Below, in pieces: positions 44,613 to 54,168 of a DNA stretch of 64,000 nucleotides; position 1 is the stretch's first letter; each line of letters opens with the position of its first letter. The DNA lies in NCBI GenBank assembly GCA_963737545.1, contig CAVTTH010000003.1, forward strand, positions 186,001 to 250,000, written 5' to 3'. The notes beneath the pieces were generated by a model that searched no databases, was not told the origin of the DNA, and saw only the letters and a list, made by a program, of their open reading frames with translations. The DNA is from CAVTTH01 sp963737545 (lineage in GTDB: Bacteria; Verrucomicrobiota; Verrucomicrobiia; Chthoniobacterales; UBA10450). Position numbers and translations under genes: made by a program.

Positions 44613-47033
44613 CTATTCCATCCGGAGCGCTTCGATCGGATTGACCAGACTGGCCCGGCGCGCCGGAACCAGACAGGCGACCAGAGCGGCCAGGGCCAGG
44701 ATCAGGGCCGTCCCCATGAGCAAGAGCGGATTGTAGGCGGAGACTTGATAAAGCTGCGTGGTGAGTAATCGGCCAACGGCGAGGGCCGCCGCCAATCCTG
44801 TGATCAAGCCGATGAGGACCGGTTTCATCCCCTGGCTAATGACTAATCGCAGCACATCCATCGTTTGCGCACCGAGAGCCATGCGCACACCGATTTCGCC
44901 GGTGCGTTGTTCGACGGTGTACGCAACCGCGCCATAAATGCCGACCGTTGCAAGGAGCAAGGCCACGCCGGCAAACACACCGAGCAAAATGGTCGTCAAT
45001 CGCGCCTGGCCGAGTGCTTGAGCAACGATCGCCGTCATCATTTGCGGCTGCGCAATGGCGAGCGCGGGATCGATGCCGTTCAATGCTTTCTGCGTCAGCC
45101 GCGTGATCTCCAGAGTGGGCAGCTTGCTCCGCACCGTCACGAACGAGAAAGGAAAATTTTCCTGCGTCCATGGGCGATAAAATTCCATCTCGTTGTGTTG
45201 CGCCACGCGCTCCGAGCGCACATCGCCGACCACGCCGATAATCTCAGTCGGTACGCTGGCGCTCGTGGTCAGCAAGATTTTCCCGATCGGATTTTCGTTG
45301 CCAAAAACTTTGTGTGCGCCGGCCTGGCTGATCAGCATCACGTTCTGATGACCGGCGAGATCATGTTCATCGAAATCTCGACCCGAGAGCAGCGGAATTC
45401 CCCAAGTCTTCAAATAGCCCGGGGCGAGGTCATGAGAAGGTGCGGCTGCGCGTTCCGCGATCGGCGGGATGTTGCGGTCGGGCCGGGTATAGAGTGTGCG
45501 GTTACCGCCGGCCAGCGGGATGTCTCCGCTCAAGCTGACCTGCTCGAATCCAGGAACTGCGCGCAGCGCGGCGCCCAGTTGTTGCGTGAAACGCGCGCGC
45601 GCCGCGACGTCCGGATAGGGTGCGGCCGGTAACGTGACGAAGCCGACCCATAAATTATCCGAACGAAAACCAAGGTCCTGCCGGCTTAGTCGGACGAAAC
45701 TGGCGATGAGCAACGCCGCCCCGGCCAGCAAGGTAACGGAAAGCGCGACTTGCGCACCGACGAGAATCTTGCGGAAGCGTTGCTGTTTCACACTGCCGCT
45801 CGAACCGCGGCCGCCTTCCTTCAGTCCATCGACCAGATCAGCGCGCGAACTTTGCCAGGCCGGATACACACCCATGGCGATGCCGGTCAGGACCGAAAGG
45901 ACAATCGCGAATGCGAGGACCGGGAGCGACAAACCGATCTGACTCCCCGGATCGAGCGGGAGAAAATTGGCCGCCAGTTTCGGAACGAGCGGGACCAGTT
46001 GCCAGGCCAGCGCTGCCCCAGTGATCCCCGCGAGGGCACTCACGAGAAGACTTTCGAGAACGAAAAGGCGGACAACGCTCGTGCGCGAAGCGCCCAGCGC
46101 CATGCGCAAGGCGATCTCGCGCCGGCGTCCGCTGAACCTAACGAGTAACAGATTCGCAACATTGCTGCACGCGATGAGGAGCACGAACGCGACCGCGGCG
46201 AGCAAAATGCCGAAGGCCGGTCGCAAATCGCCGTTCACGTCTACCGGAAGCGTCTTCACAAGATCGCTCACGTCCGCGTCGATCTTGCCTGGATTTTGCG
46301 CGCGATAACTCTGCGACAGCGGAAGCAGCGCCGCCTTCACCTGATCGACGGTCTGGCCCGGTTTCATGCGACCGATCACGCGCAGGAACGCGGTGCCGCG
46401 CATCATGCGCTCGTGCGAAAAGCCCGCGATGACAAACGGCTTTGTCGTCCAGACTTCGTTCCCGTTCGGACCGACCCATTGCGCCGGCATGTTCGGCAAC
46501 ACACCGACGATCGTGTGCGCCGTGCCGTCGAGAGCAATACTGCGACCGAGCACATTCGGATCGCCGCCCAGCCGGTTGCGCCAGAATTTCTCCGAGACGA
46601 GCGCGACATCAGCACCCTCTTCTTCCTGCGGGAGGAACGTGCGGCCCAGAATCGGGCGCACGCCGAGCACGTCGAAATAGTTCGCCGTCGTGCGAAACGC
46701 CTGTATCTGCACCGGCTCGCCCAGGCCGGTCAGCGTATAAGTGGTGTTGGTTTCCGCCGCGAATCCGTCGAAAATCGTCTGGCCATCGCGATAATGCATG
46801 AAGCGCGGCCCCGAAAGCGGGTAGTCGAATGTATCGCCGCCTTTGGGTACCGTGAAAAGATGGACGATGCGGCCGGGTTCCTTGAAGGGTAGTCCGCGCA
46901 GAAAGAGATCGTTGATCAAACTAAAGATGGCAGTGTTCAGCCCGATCCCGAGTGTGAGGGTGATCACTGCCAGAAAAGTGAAGCCCGGCGATTTGAATAA
47001 CTGCCGCAGCGCGAAGCGAAGATCAGTCATCAT
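44613..47033 (-). CDS. MacB/FtsX-type ABC permease of the orphan-duplicated (ADOP) family, copy 1
   Basis: 806 residues: N-terminal helix after RFALRQLFKSPGFTFLAVITLTLGIGLNTAIFSLI, a large periplasmic MacB_PCD domain (about 60-240), three helices with the FtsX pattern ARRREIALRMALGASR, a second periplasmic domain (about 450-640) and a last FtsX triplet with RTGEIGVRMALGAQTMDVLRLV. The duplicated PCD+FtsX layout without an adjacent ATPase marks the ADOP family common in Acidobacteria and Verrucomicrobia. About 80 bp separates it from the next, paralogous gene. It presumably uses a LolD/MacB ATPase encoded elsewhere; the export substrate is unknown. Confidence 0.9.
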   Translation of the reverse strand: MMTDLRFALRQLFKSPGFTFLAVITLTLGIGLNTAIFSLINDLFLRGLPFKEPGRIVHLFTVPKGGDTFDYPLSGPRFMHYRDGQTIFDGFAAETNTTYTLTGLGEPVQIQAFRTTANYFDVLGVRPILGRTFLPQEEEGADVALVSEKFWRNRLGGDPNVLGRSIALDGTAHTIVGVLPNMPAQWVGPNGNEVWTTKPFVIAGFSHERMMRGTAFLRVIGRMKPGQTVDQVKAALLPLSQSYRAQNPGKIDADVSDLVKTLPVDVNGDLRPAFGILLAAVAFVLLIACSNVANLLLVRFSGRRREIALRMALGASRTSVVRLFVLESLLVSALAGITGAALAWQLVPLVPKLAANFLPLDPGSQIGLSLPVLAFAIVLSVLTGIAMGVYPAWQSSRADLVDGLKEGGRGSSGSVKQQRFRKILVGAQVALSVTLLAGAALLIASFVRLSRQDLGFRSDNLWVGFVTLPAAPYPDVAARARFTQQLGAALRAVPGFEQVSLSGDIPLAGGNRTLYTRPDRNIPPIAERAAAPSHDLAPGYLKTWGIPLLSGRDFDEHDLAGHQNVMLISQAGAHKVFGNENPIGKILLTTSASVPTEIIGVVGDVRSERVAQHNEMEFYRPWTQENFPFSFVTVRSKLPTLEITRLTQKALNGIDPALAIAQPQMMTAIVAQALGQARLTTILLGVFAGVALLLATVGIYGAVAYTVEQRTGEIGVRMALGAQTMDVLRLVISQGMKPVLIGLITGLAAALAVGRLLTTQLYQVSAYNPLLLMGTALILALAALVACLVPARRASLVNPIEALRME

Positions 47034-47116
47034 AAATATTGAGATGCGCCGATCGGCGCGATTGGATTCCTTAATTTCGGACGCTCAAAGATTTTCCCTC
47101 ATCAATCCGACGTGGT

Positions 47117-49528
47117 CTAATCCGCGCGCAACGCTTGTACTGGATTGAGAAGGCTGGCTCGACGGGCTGGAAACAAGCACGCTAACAATGCCGCGCTTGC
47201 AAGAATCGCTGCCGTCCCCATCAGCAAGAATGGATTATAGGCCGAGATTTGATAGAGCTGCGCCGTGATCAGCCGGCCGAGCGCGAGCGCCGCGCCTAAT
47301 CCGACGATCAACCCGAAAAGGACTGGCTTCATTCCTTGAGCAACGACCAAACGCAAGACATCGCGCGTTTGCGCGCCGAGAGCCATCCGTACGCCGATCT
47401 CGCCCGTGCGTTGCTCGACGGTGTAGGCAACCGCTCCGTAAATGCCAACGGTCGCGAGCAGAAGCGCAGTGCCGGCGAAAACCGCGAGAAGCGTCATCAT
47501 CATCCGTTGCTGGCCGATCGCTCGTCCCACGATTTCGCTCATCGTGGCGTTGCTAAAGATCGGCAGACCGGCGTCGAGCTTGGTTACAGCCGTTCGCACG
47601 GTGCGCATGATCTCATCGGGCGCGCCTCTTCCACGAACCGCCAGGCGAAAACGAGGATTCGGGTCCTGCAGCCATGGACGGTAAAATTCCGCGTCATTCG
47701 TTTGCGTGAGTTGTGTCGAGCGGACGTCGCCGACGATTCCGATAATCTCGACGCGATCCTGCGCACCGCCGAGGAGCAGCTCTCGCCCGATCGGATTTTC
47801 ACCTGGGAAAATCTTCTTTGCGCCGGCCTGACTGATCAACATCACTTTGGGCCGATCGGCGCGGTCGCGCTCGTCGATGTCGCGACCGGCGATGAGTGGA
47901 ATGCCGAAGGTGCGAAAGTACCCGGGAGAAATGCCGCGATTGGGGGCGATCGGGCGCTGATTGACTGGCGGCGGATTGCGATCCGGACGCGCGTAATAGG
48001 TGCGCGAACCGCCTTCGAGCGGCACGGCGTCGGTCATGGCGGCACTCTCGACCGCCGGAAGGTTACGAATTTCCTGGAGCAAACGTTCGCCAAAGCGGAC
48101 GCGCGCGCTGGCGTCTGGATAATGCGCATCCGGCAAGCGGAGCCTGCCCGTCCAGAGACTCTCGGCGCGGAAGCCATTATCCTGTTGGCTGAGACGAACG
48201 AAGCTCGCGATCAACAAGCCAGCGCCGGCGAGCAGCGTGACGGAGAGCGCAACTTGTCCGCCGACGAGCAGTTTCCGAAAACGCTGCTGGCCCAGACTGC
48301 CGCTGATCGCGCGGCCTCCATCTTTCAATCCATCGACGAGATCCGCGCGCGAGCTTTGCCAGGCCGGATACAAACCCATGACGAAGCCAGTCAGGAGTGA
48401 GAGCACGAGAGTGAAGGCAAGCACCGGAATGCTGAGCTGGAGATTTGCATCGAGCGGGAGCTGATTCTGAGCGAGGCGCGGGAGAAGCGGGATCAGCTTC
48501 CAGGCCATGAGCGCGCCGAGGCCGCCGCCCAGCAGACTAACGAGAATACTTTCGAAAATGAAAAGCCGGACCACACTTCGACGACCCGCGCCAAGCGCCA
48601 TCCGGAGCGCGATCTCGCGCCGCCGCCCGCTGAATCTGACGAGGAGCAGATTGGCCACATTGCTGCAGGCGATGATGAGAACAAAACAGACCGCGGCCAG
48701 TAGAGTTCTGAAGGCCGGACGCAGATTGCCGCTCACATCTTCCGGCATCGGCACCAGCGCCGTCGTCCAACTATTGTCGTCGTTCGCGGGATTCTGCTCG
48801 CGATAACTTTTCTCCAGCGCCGGCATCGCAGCTTTCGCCTGCTCGAGGGTCACGCCCGGTTTCAATCGCGCGATCGCCCGGAGAAATCCGATGCCGCGCA
48901 TCAGGCGCTCCCGTGGAGTGCCGGGCACATCGAACGGTTTCGGGGTGTAGACTTCGAGGTCCGGCGCGAACCACGCCGCCGGCATGTTCGGCAACACCCC
49001 GACGATGGTGTGCGGGACATCGTTCAGGGTAATGCTGCGACCGAGCACCGCCGGATCGCTCCCGAGCCGCTGCCGCCAAAAGCTTTCACTGACCATCGCC
49101 ACATCCGCCTTCATCTCTTCCTCCGGCAGGAAAAAGCGGCCGCGGATCGGTTGCACGCCGAGGACATCAAAATAATTCGCGGTCACCGCTTCAGCGTTCA
49201 CCTGCACCGGATCACCCAGGCCAGTCAGCGTAACGCCAGAACCGTTGTCCGCGGCGACGCCGGAGAAAACCGTCTGGCCATCGCGATAATGCTGAAAACG
49301 CGGGATGGAATACGGGAGCTGATTGAGGTCGCGCTCGCGCGATTCGCCGTAGATGGTAACGATCCGTTCCGGCTCGGGGAACGGCAGACCGCGCAGAAAG
49401 ATCGCGTGGATCAAACTGAAGATGGTTGTGTTCAAGCCGATCCCGAGGGCGAGGGTGAGAACGGCGAGGAAGGTGAAGCCGGGCGACTTCCGCAACTGTC
49501 GAAGAGCGAAGCGAAGATCAGTCATCAT
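47117..49528 (-). CDS. MacB/FtsX-type ABC permease of the orphan-duplicated (ADOP) family, copy 2
   Basis: 803 residues with the same domain order as its downstream neighbour and long identical stretches (RFALRQLRKSPGFTFLAVLTLALGIGLNT, FSGRRREIALRMALGAGR, YTVEQRTGEIGVRMALGAQ), so the pair arose by tandem duplication. Divergence is greatest in the periplasmic PCD parts, suggesting different partners or substrates. It is first of the two on the minus strand, 105 bp downstream of the TPR gene. No ATPase or adaptor gene is next to it. Confidence 0.9.
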   Translation of the reverse strand: MMTDLRFALRQLRKSPGFTFLAVLTLALGIGLNTTIFSLIHAIFLRGLPFPEPERIVTIYGESRERDLNQLPYSIPRFQHYRDGQTVFSGVAADNGSGVTLTGLGDPVQVNAEAVTANYFDVLGVQPIRGRFFLPEEEMKADVAMVSESFWRQRLGSDPAVLGRSITLNDVPHTIVGVLPNMPAAWFAPDLEVYTPKPFDVPGTPRERLMRGIGFLRAIARLKPGVTLEQAKAAMPALEKSYREQNPANDDNSWTTALVPMPEDVSGNLRPAFRTLLAAVCFVLIIACSNVANLLLVRFSGRRREIALRMALGAGRRSVVRLFIFESILVSLLGGGLGALMAWKLIPLLPRLAQNQLPLDANLQLSIPVLAFTLVLSLLTGFVMGLYPAWQSSRADLVDGLKDGGRAISGSLGQQRFRKLLVGGQVALSVTLLAGAGLLIASFVRLSQQDNGFRAESLWTGRLRLPDAHYPDASARVRFGERLLQEIRNLPAVESAAMTDAVPLEGGSRTYYARPDRNPPPVNQRPIAPNRGISPGYFRTFGIPLIAGRDIDERDRADRPKVMLISQAGAKKIFPGENPIGRELLLGGAQDRVEIIGIVGDVRSTQLTQTNDAEFYRPWLQDPNPRFRLAVRGRGAPDEIMRTVRTAVTKLDAGLPIFSNATMSEIVGRAIGQQRMMMTLLAVFAGTALLLATVGIYGAVAYTVEQRTGEIGVRMALGAQTRDVLRLVVAQGMKPVLFGLIVGLGAALALGRLITAQLYQISAYNPFLLMGTAAILASAALLACLFPARRASLLNPVQALRAD

Positions 49529-49633
49529 ACGCGTGAAGATGTTGAATTAACTGCTGTCGGAGTCTTCGATTATCGCACGCGCGAAATCATGCTCCAATAC
49601 AAGACGCCGCCGCCGCGATTTTTTGTCTACGAA

Positions 49634-51310
49634 TCAGCGAGCGCCGATCGCTTTGCTTCCCGGCTGGCAGAGACACGAACTGGTTATCCTCACATCGGCG
49701 TTCGCCCAGATCTTCTTGAACGCCCGGTTCGTCGTTGCGACTTCCTCCGGATTCTTACCTTGCGCGCGCAAACTTTCCGCCAGCCCGAACAACGACCAGC
49801 CGTTGTCCGGTAGTCGCTTGAGATCGTCGCGATAAACCTGTTCGGCTTCGGCGAACCGCTTTTGCTTCATCAATACCGCGCCGAGCGAATGGCGCACCGG
49901 AATCAACCAGCCCGGCGGCTCATCGTAGTGCAACGCATCCTCCAGCTTGATCGCCTCGCGTAATTCCGCGATTCCGTTGTCGATCTTTTCTTCGGCGATC
50001 AGAATTTCGCCTTCGACCATGTGAGCGGCGAGGGCGAGGATCGCTTCCGCCGTGTTGTTACCGAACGTCTCTTCCTTGGGCACGAGCTTTACCTTTTCGA
50101 TAAAGATCGTCTGCTCCCTGCGCGCATCGGCCGTATCACCTTTGGCCGCATAAGCGATCGCGCGCGCCGCGTAATGGAAAGCGCGCGATCCGGTCATGTA
50201 GTCCGCGTAATTGTCCGGCTCCGCCAGAATCTCATCCCAGCGGCCGAAGCGAACCATCACTTCGAGTGGCATGGCGACGAAACCCTCTGCCTGCAGCGCT
50301 TCCGTCTTCAGAAAATCGGGCGACAGTCCCGCGACCATCGCGCGAATATGTTTCATCGCGAGCGCGCGCTGGCCGGTCATCATCGCCGCATAGGCCAGCA
50401 TGTGTTGGTTGTGCGCGACGTAGACATTGATGAAGCCCGTTGGCGGCCCGACGATTTTCCGGTACCGAGCGTCGGCCGCGACGGCTTTGATGTTTGTATC
50501 GACGGCCTGTTGCCAGCGTCCGCAACGGATGTCGATGTGCGAAGGCATGTGCACATTGTGCGCAAGACCCGGCTGCAATTTCCGCAGGCGATCGGCCGCG
50601 GCGGTCGCGCGCTCCGGATGCGGCGAAGCCTCGACCGCATGGATGTAGAGATGATTGGCGAACGGATGTTTCGGATTCAGCTTCAGCACCGCGTCGAGCG
50701 TCGCGAGAATTTCATCCGTGCCCGGATTCGGTTGACCTTCCGGCGTCCATTGATTCCACGGAGCCAGATCCATCATCGCCTCGGCAAAGAACACGCCGAC
50801 ATCGGGATCGTTCGGATACGCCTTCCACACTTCGCGCATCGCATTCGCATAGGCGAGATCGAGCGGCGCGCGATCTTCCGGTTGCGGATTGGCGTAGCGT
50901 TTGGCGAGCGCATCGATCAACGCGCGCTCGACCGGCGACGCCTTTGCTTCGTACTTTTGCGCGAGCTCAAGTTCCTTCCAGGCCAGCTCCGCCGCCGGTG
51001 GCGGCACGATCGGAAGATTGATATGCGGTCCACAAGCAAGCGCAATCCCCCAATGCGCCATCGCGCATTCGGGATCGAGCCGCGCTGCTTCCTGAAAAGA
51101 ACGAATGGCCGCGCCGTGATTGAAACCGTGGACGAAAGCCAGCCCCTGATTGAAATAACGCTGCGCCTTCGGCGAATCGGTCGTGATCTTGCGTGTGTAG
51201 GATCCCAATCCGTCAAAGATTGGTCCTTGCGCGGTACGCGCGATGGAATCTGTCAGCGCGAGTAATACGAGAACAACGATTCCGCGAAGAATCTTGGTTG
51301 TCGTTTTCAT
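49634..51310 (-). CDS. secreted TPR-containing protein
   Basis: 558 residues from ATG 51310; upstream in-frame sequence overlaps the divergent gene and lacks sense. The leader MKTTTKILRGIVVLVLLALTDSIARTA is a Sec signal. The body carries TPR units, such as AQRYFNQGLAFVHGFNHGAAIRSFQEAARLDP near the start and VRHSLGAVLMKQKRFAEAEQVYRDDL near the end, around a conserved core HWGIALACGPHIN and HNVHMPSHIDIRCGRW typical of a family of uncharacterised periplasmic TPR proteins. It precedes the tandem permeases on the same strand. Confidence 0.85.
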   Translation of the reverse strand: MKTTTKILRGIVVLVLLALTDSIARTAQGPIFDGLGSYTRKITTDSPKAQRYFNQGLAFVHGFNHGAAIRSFQEAARLDPECAMAHWGIALACGPHINLPIVPPPAAELAWKELELAQKYEAKASPVERALIDALAKRYANPQPEDRAPLDLAYANAMREVWKAYPNDPDVGVFFAEAMMDLAPWNQWTPEGQPNPGTDEILATLDAVLKLNPKHPFANHLYIHAVEASPHPERATAAADRLRKLQPGLAHNVHMPSHIDIRCGRWQQAVDTNIKAVAADARYRKIVGPPTGFINVYVAHNQHMLAYAAMMTGQRALAMKHIRAMVAGLSPDFLKTEALQAEGFVAMPLEVMVRFGRWDEILAEPDNYADYMTGSRAFHYAARAIAYAAKGDTADARREQTIFIEKVKLVPKEETFGNNTAEAILALAAHMVEGEILIAEEKIDNGIAELREAIKLEDALHYDEPPGWLIPVRHSLGAVLMKQKRFAEAEQVYRDDLKRLPDNGWSLFGLAESLRAQGKNPEEVATTNRAFKKIWANADVRITSSCLCQPGSKAIGAR

Positions 51311-51419
51311 AAATGTTCGCCGGAAACCTATGCGCACGGCGTTCGGGACGGCAAACGAATTATCGTTGATTAGTCCTTCGATCCCGCCGCTGCAATTTCG
51401 TAGCCTTCGAAACTGCCGC

Positions 51420-51716
51420 ATGTTAAACATCCCCATGCGCAAAACCCCCGTCGCGACAAATAAGGAAGACGTTGCGGCTGCCGAATTCGCGCTGAAGGCC
51501 CACGTGTTGGTATCCGACCCTGAAATCCTTGCTGAGGTCACAGACGGAGACGCCTTGATGCAGGAAATACTGGACACCGTCAACCTGACCGAGGCACCGG
51601 AAGATGCTGTCTGTGGTCTTGTTATAGACTTGTTGCAGTATTGCGAGCGGGAGAAAATCGACTGGAATGAAGAAGTAATGTCGCGAGCTTGGGAGCGCTT
51701 CCTCGATGGCGCGTAA
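51420..51716 (+). CDS. small acidic protein upstream of the NotI-like gene
   Basis: 98 residues from ATG 51420 (a second ATG at 51435 gives 93). It is acidic and helical (VAAAEFALKAHVLVSDPEILAEVTDGDALMQEIL), with no HTH I can defend. The stop lies 11 bp inside the next gene, so the two are translationally linked. It may be a control or specificity partner of the restriction enzyme, but that is only from position. It is divergent from the TPR gene, with a 109-bp shared promoter region. Confidence 0.65.
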   Translation: MLNIPMRKTPVATNKEDVAAAEFALKAHVLVSDPEILAEVTDGDALMQEILDTVNLTEAPEDAVCGLVIDLLQYCEREKIDWNEEVMSRAWERFLDGA

Positions 51717-52625
51717 GAAGGTTAAACTACGTAGCCGATACTCTATTGGCGAATGGTACGGCTCTAGATTCGAGCAGTTTTCCCCGAAGCAGCGACGTGA
51801 CCAGGGAAAGCTTCATAAAGGCCTTAAGCAGATCACTGGCTTAAGTTGTCCATTTCAGCCTAACCGTATTTGCAGTAAGAAGGGAGGAGTTTGCTCTCTT
51901 CAGAAGTACGAGAAAATCGGCGATGGGTCGGTGACACTTACAGGGCCGTTGGTTACGACGTGCCCGAACCGTTTCCTCGAGGACGGAACGATATTTCGAT
52001 GGATCGGCGAGATTATCCTGCAGACCAGCGAGCCGATTGTGCTTGGTCAGGTTGGTTTTTTGGATCGACTGCGCGCGCCAGAGGAATCTATTGACGACGA
52101 GGATTCTAGGGATTTTATCGGACGCATCGACAATGTTCTAGTGCATCCAACGAAGCAGCCAATGGAGTGGTGTGCGCTTGAGCTGCAAGCAGTTTATTTT
52201 TCGGGAAGATCGATGAATCAAGAGTTCACGATGTTGGCGGAGCAAGAATATGAAGATATTCCATTTCCTGCCGCGCAGCGGCGCCCAGACTGGCGGAGTT
52301 CTGGCCCGAAACGATTGCTACCGCAGCTACAGACCAAAGTTCCGACCATTCGAACTTGGGGGAAGAAGATGGCGGTGGTAATCGACGAAGCCTTCTTTAG
52401 TTCGCTAGTCGGACTCCAGCCAGAAAGGCATTTGTCGAATGCCGAAATAGCGTGGTTTGTGGTGCAGTACAACTGAAGTCGAATCGATGGAAACTGACAT
52501 CCAAAGAAGTTGTGTATTCTCAACTTGATACCTCAGTCAAAGCGTTGACCGGCGGTGTTCCTCTCTCGAAAGAAAGGTTCGAAGCGCAATTGCAGGAAAA
52601 ATTGCGTTTGAAGTCAAAGCCCTAA
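51706..52625 (+). CDS. NotI-like type II restriction endonuclease, one frameshift
   Basis: About 305 residues. Four cysteines (Cys48, 56, 63, 86) in SCPFQPNRICSKKGGVCSLQKY...TTCPNRF match the Cys4 iron site of NotI. The nuclease core shows Asp142 (GRIDNVLV) and Glu159-x-Gln161 (ALELQAVYFSG), the D...ExQ set of NotI. The first frame stops at 52476, but the next continues LKSNRWKLTSKEVVYSQLDT to TAA 52625; one base is missing near 52463. It converges on the adenine methylase gene, overlapping by 4 bp at CCTAACGG. It should cut a GC-rich rare site, but the sequence is unknown. Confidence 0.82.
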
Positions 52626-53659
52626 CGGCTGGCTGGTAACCAATCGAGATTCTTCCCGATCAAGAGCTCAGTCATTTTAGCGTGATGCGTATTTTTCATC
52701 GCAATCGGTCTGCTCTGAAAACCAAAGTTCACCGCCATCTTCGCAACTTCGTCTGTGTTGTCATAACTCATCAAGAAATCGCCTTTGCATTCACTCATGA
52801 GCTTGAACAGTCTTGCGTGATCGACCTCCCATGCCGTGTATAGCCGTCGTGCCGCGAGCGTATACGGAGGATCGATATAGAAAGCAGCGTCCTTGTCGGC
52901 TTTGTGTTCTTCAATCAGCTTAAAACCGTCAGCTTCGACGAAGCTTAATCGATCTTTGAGCCGATTAATTTCACGAATTCGTCTTGCTAGAGTTTGGGGA
53001 TACCATCGGGACTTCAACCCGCGGCCATTTTCTCCTTCCTTTATCAAGCCTGCGCCCGCGGCCATGATTCCGCCTCGTTGAACCCGGTTTCGAAGGATCG
53101 TTTGGAATGATTTTTCGCGAATCGTGTCAGGCGACTGGGTTAAAATCCGTTTCACAGCGTCAACGCTGAGATCAAAGTTCAGGATTTGTTTGGCGAGCCA
53201 TTCCGCATTTCCATTTAGCACGACTCTCCAAACCGCAGCCACGTTCTCATCGAGTTCCGCAAAGACAACGTGTTTTGCCAATCGTTCGAATGCCGCCGTC
53301 AGGCTGATGATTGCGCCACCTCCAAATGGTTCGATCAATCGCGAGGGCCGTTGTCGTTTGCTGTGGAGCCACTCTCGGACGTATGGAACAAGCCATGTTT
53401 TGCCGCCAGGATACCTAAACGGGCTCCGTTGCGGAACGCTTGCCACATTGACTGGCTCTGCAGAACTGTAATTAACCCTGCGCGTCGGAGTAAATTCTAA
53501 AATCAACATGCCTGGCTCTTCTCGAATCCGAAACTTCCCAGAGAGATCGAGCCGGCGCGCAATTGTGAGAAGTTCAGTAGCAATTCCCTTTGGAACCCGA
53601 ATGACGGTTGTCTCAGTAGAGTTCCACTTGCGGGGGAAAGTCGTTGAAGATCGGGCCAT
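52622..53659 (-). CDS. D12-class N6-adenine DNA methyltransferase (Dam-like)
   Basis: 345 residues. Residues about 85-345 form a D12 methylase: SAM motif FRYPGGKTWLVPYV, FGGGAIISLTAAF, and catalytic DPPY in AFYIDPPYTLAARRLY. The first 80 residues (VIRVPKGIATELLTIARRLD, then a short beta segment) are an unusual N-terminal extension that could bind DNA or repress the gene. Convergent with the NotI-like enzyme, it would protect host DNA. NotI itself is normally paired with a cytosine methylase, so an adenine methylase here would imply A in the recognition site, or that the two are not partners. Confidence 0.9.
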   Translation of the reverse strand: MARSSTTFPRKWNSTETTVIRVPKGIATELLTIARRLDLSGKFRIREEPGMLILEFTPTRRVNYSSAEPVNVASVPQRSPFRYPGGKTWLVPYVREWLHSKRQRPSRLIEPFGGGAIISLTAAFERLAKHVVFAELDENVAAVWRVVLNGNAEWLAKQILNFDLSVDAVKRILTQSPDTIREKSFQTILRNRVQRGGIMAAGAGLIKEGENGRGLKSRWYPQTLARRIREINRLKDRLSFVEADGFKLIEEHKADKDAAFYIDPPYTLAARRLYTAWEVDHARLFKLMSECKGDFLMSYDNTDEVAKMAVNFGFQSRPIAMKNTHHAKMTELLIGKNLDWLPASR

Positions 53660-53864
53660 TGAACATCCTTAAGCGTTTCCCGAACTTCAGTCAACGCTGT
53701 AACAGGGAATTTTTCCCAGTTACATCTGAAAAGCAAAAATCTTAGGCGCGACAGGATTGCGGGCGCGCTAACCTGCGCGTGCGGATTCAAGTGAGAGAAG
53801 CCGCCCCGCCTGCTTACTTTCGCCTTTGGCTGGCTTCATGCCAGGTCAACCGCCTCCGCCGTCT

Positions 53865-53990
53865 GCGAAGGCGTGACAGCACCCAGCGCAGTGATACCGT
53901 GCGCGAAATGGAAGCGGCCGATTGGGCATCACTGGGCGACCCGGAACTTCTCGAACGCCGCATCTCCAAGCTCGGCTTGCGGCTCGACGG
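53865..53990 (+). pseudogene. truncated duplicate of the 5' region of the 57.4-kb gene
   Basis: Bases 53891-53990 match 57445-57544 at 91 of 100 positions and in the same frame (DTVREMEAADWASLG.ELLERRISKLGLRLDG). Similarity stops abruptly at 53990 and weakens before 53865. It is a broken copy with no downstream domain. Together with the intact gene it brackets the 54-57.4 kb stretch as direct repeats. Confidence 0.75.
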
Positions 53991-54168
53991 AGAGTTCGCG
54001 ATTTCGGTACTAGGCGGAGGAACACGTTCTAGTGTGATGATGCCGATCCCGGCGACGACGCACGCGCCGTTGATCGGCAACCATCAGCCGCGGCGGTGAA
54101 AAGTTTCTCAACTGTTTCGTCGTTGAAGTTTGCCGGACAACCTACCTTGTCGTGCTTAGATTCACGCA

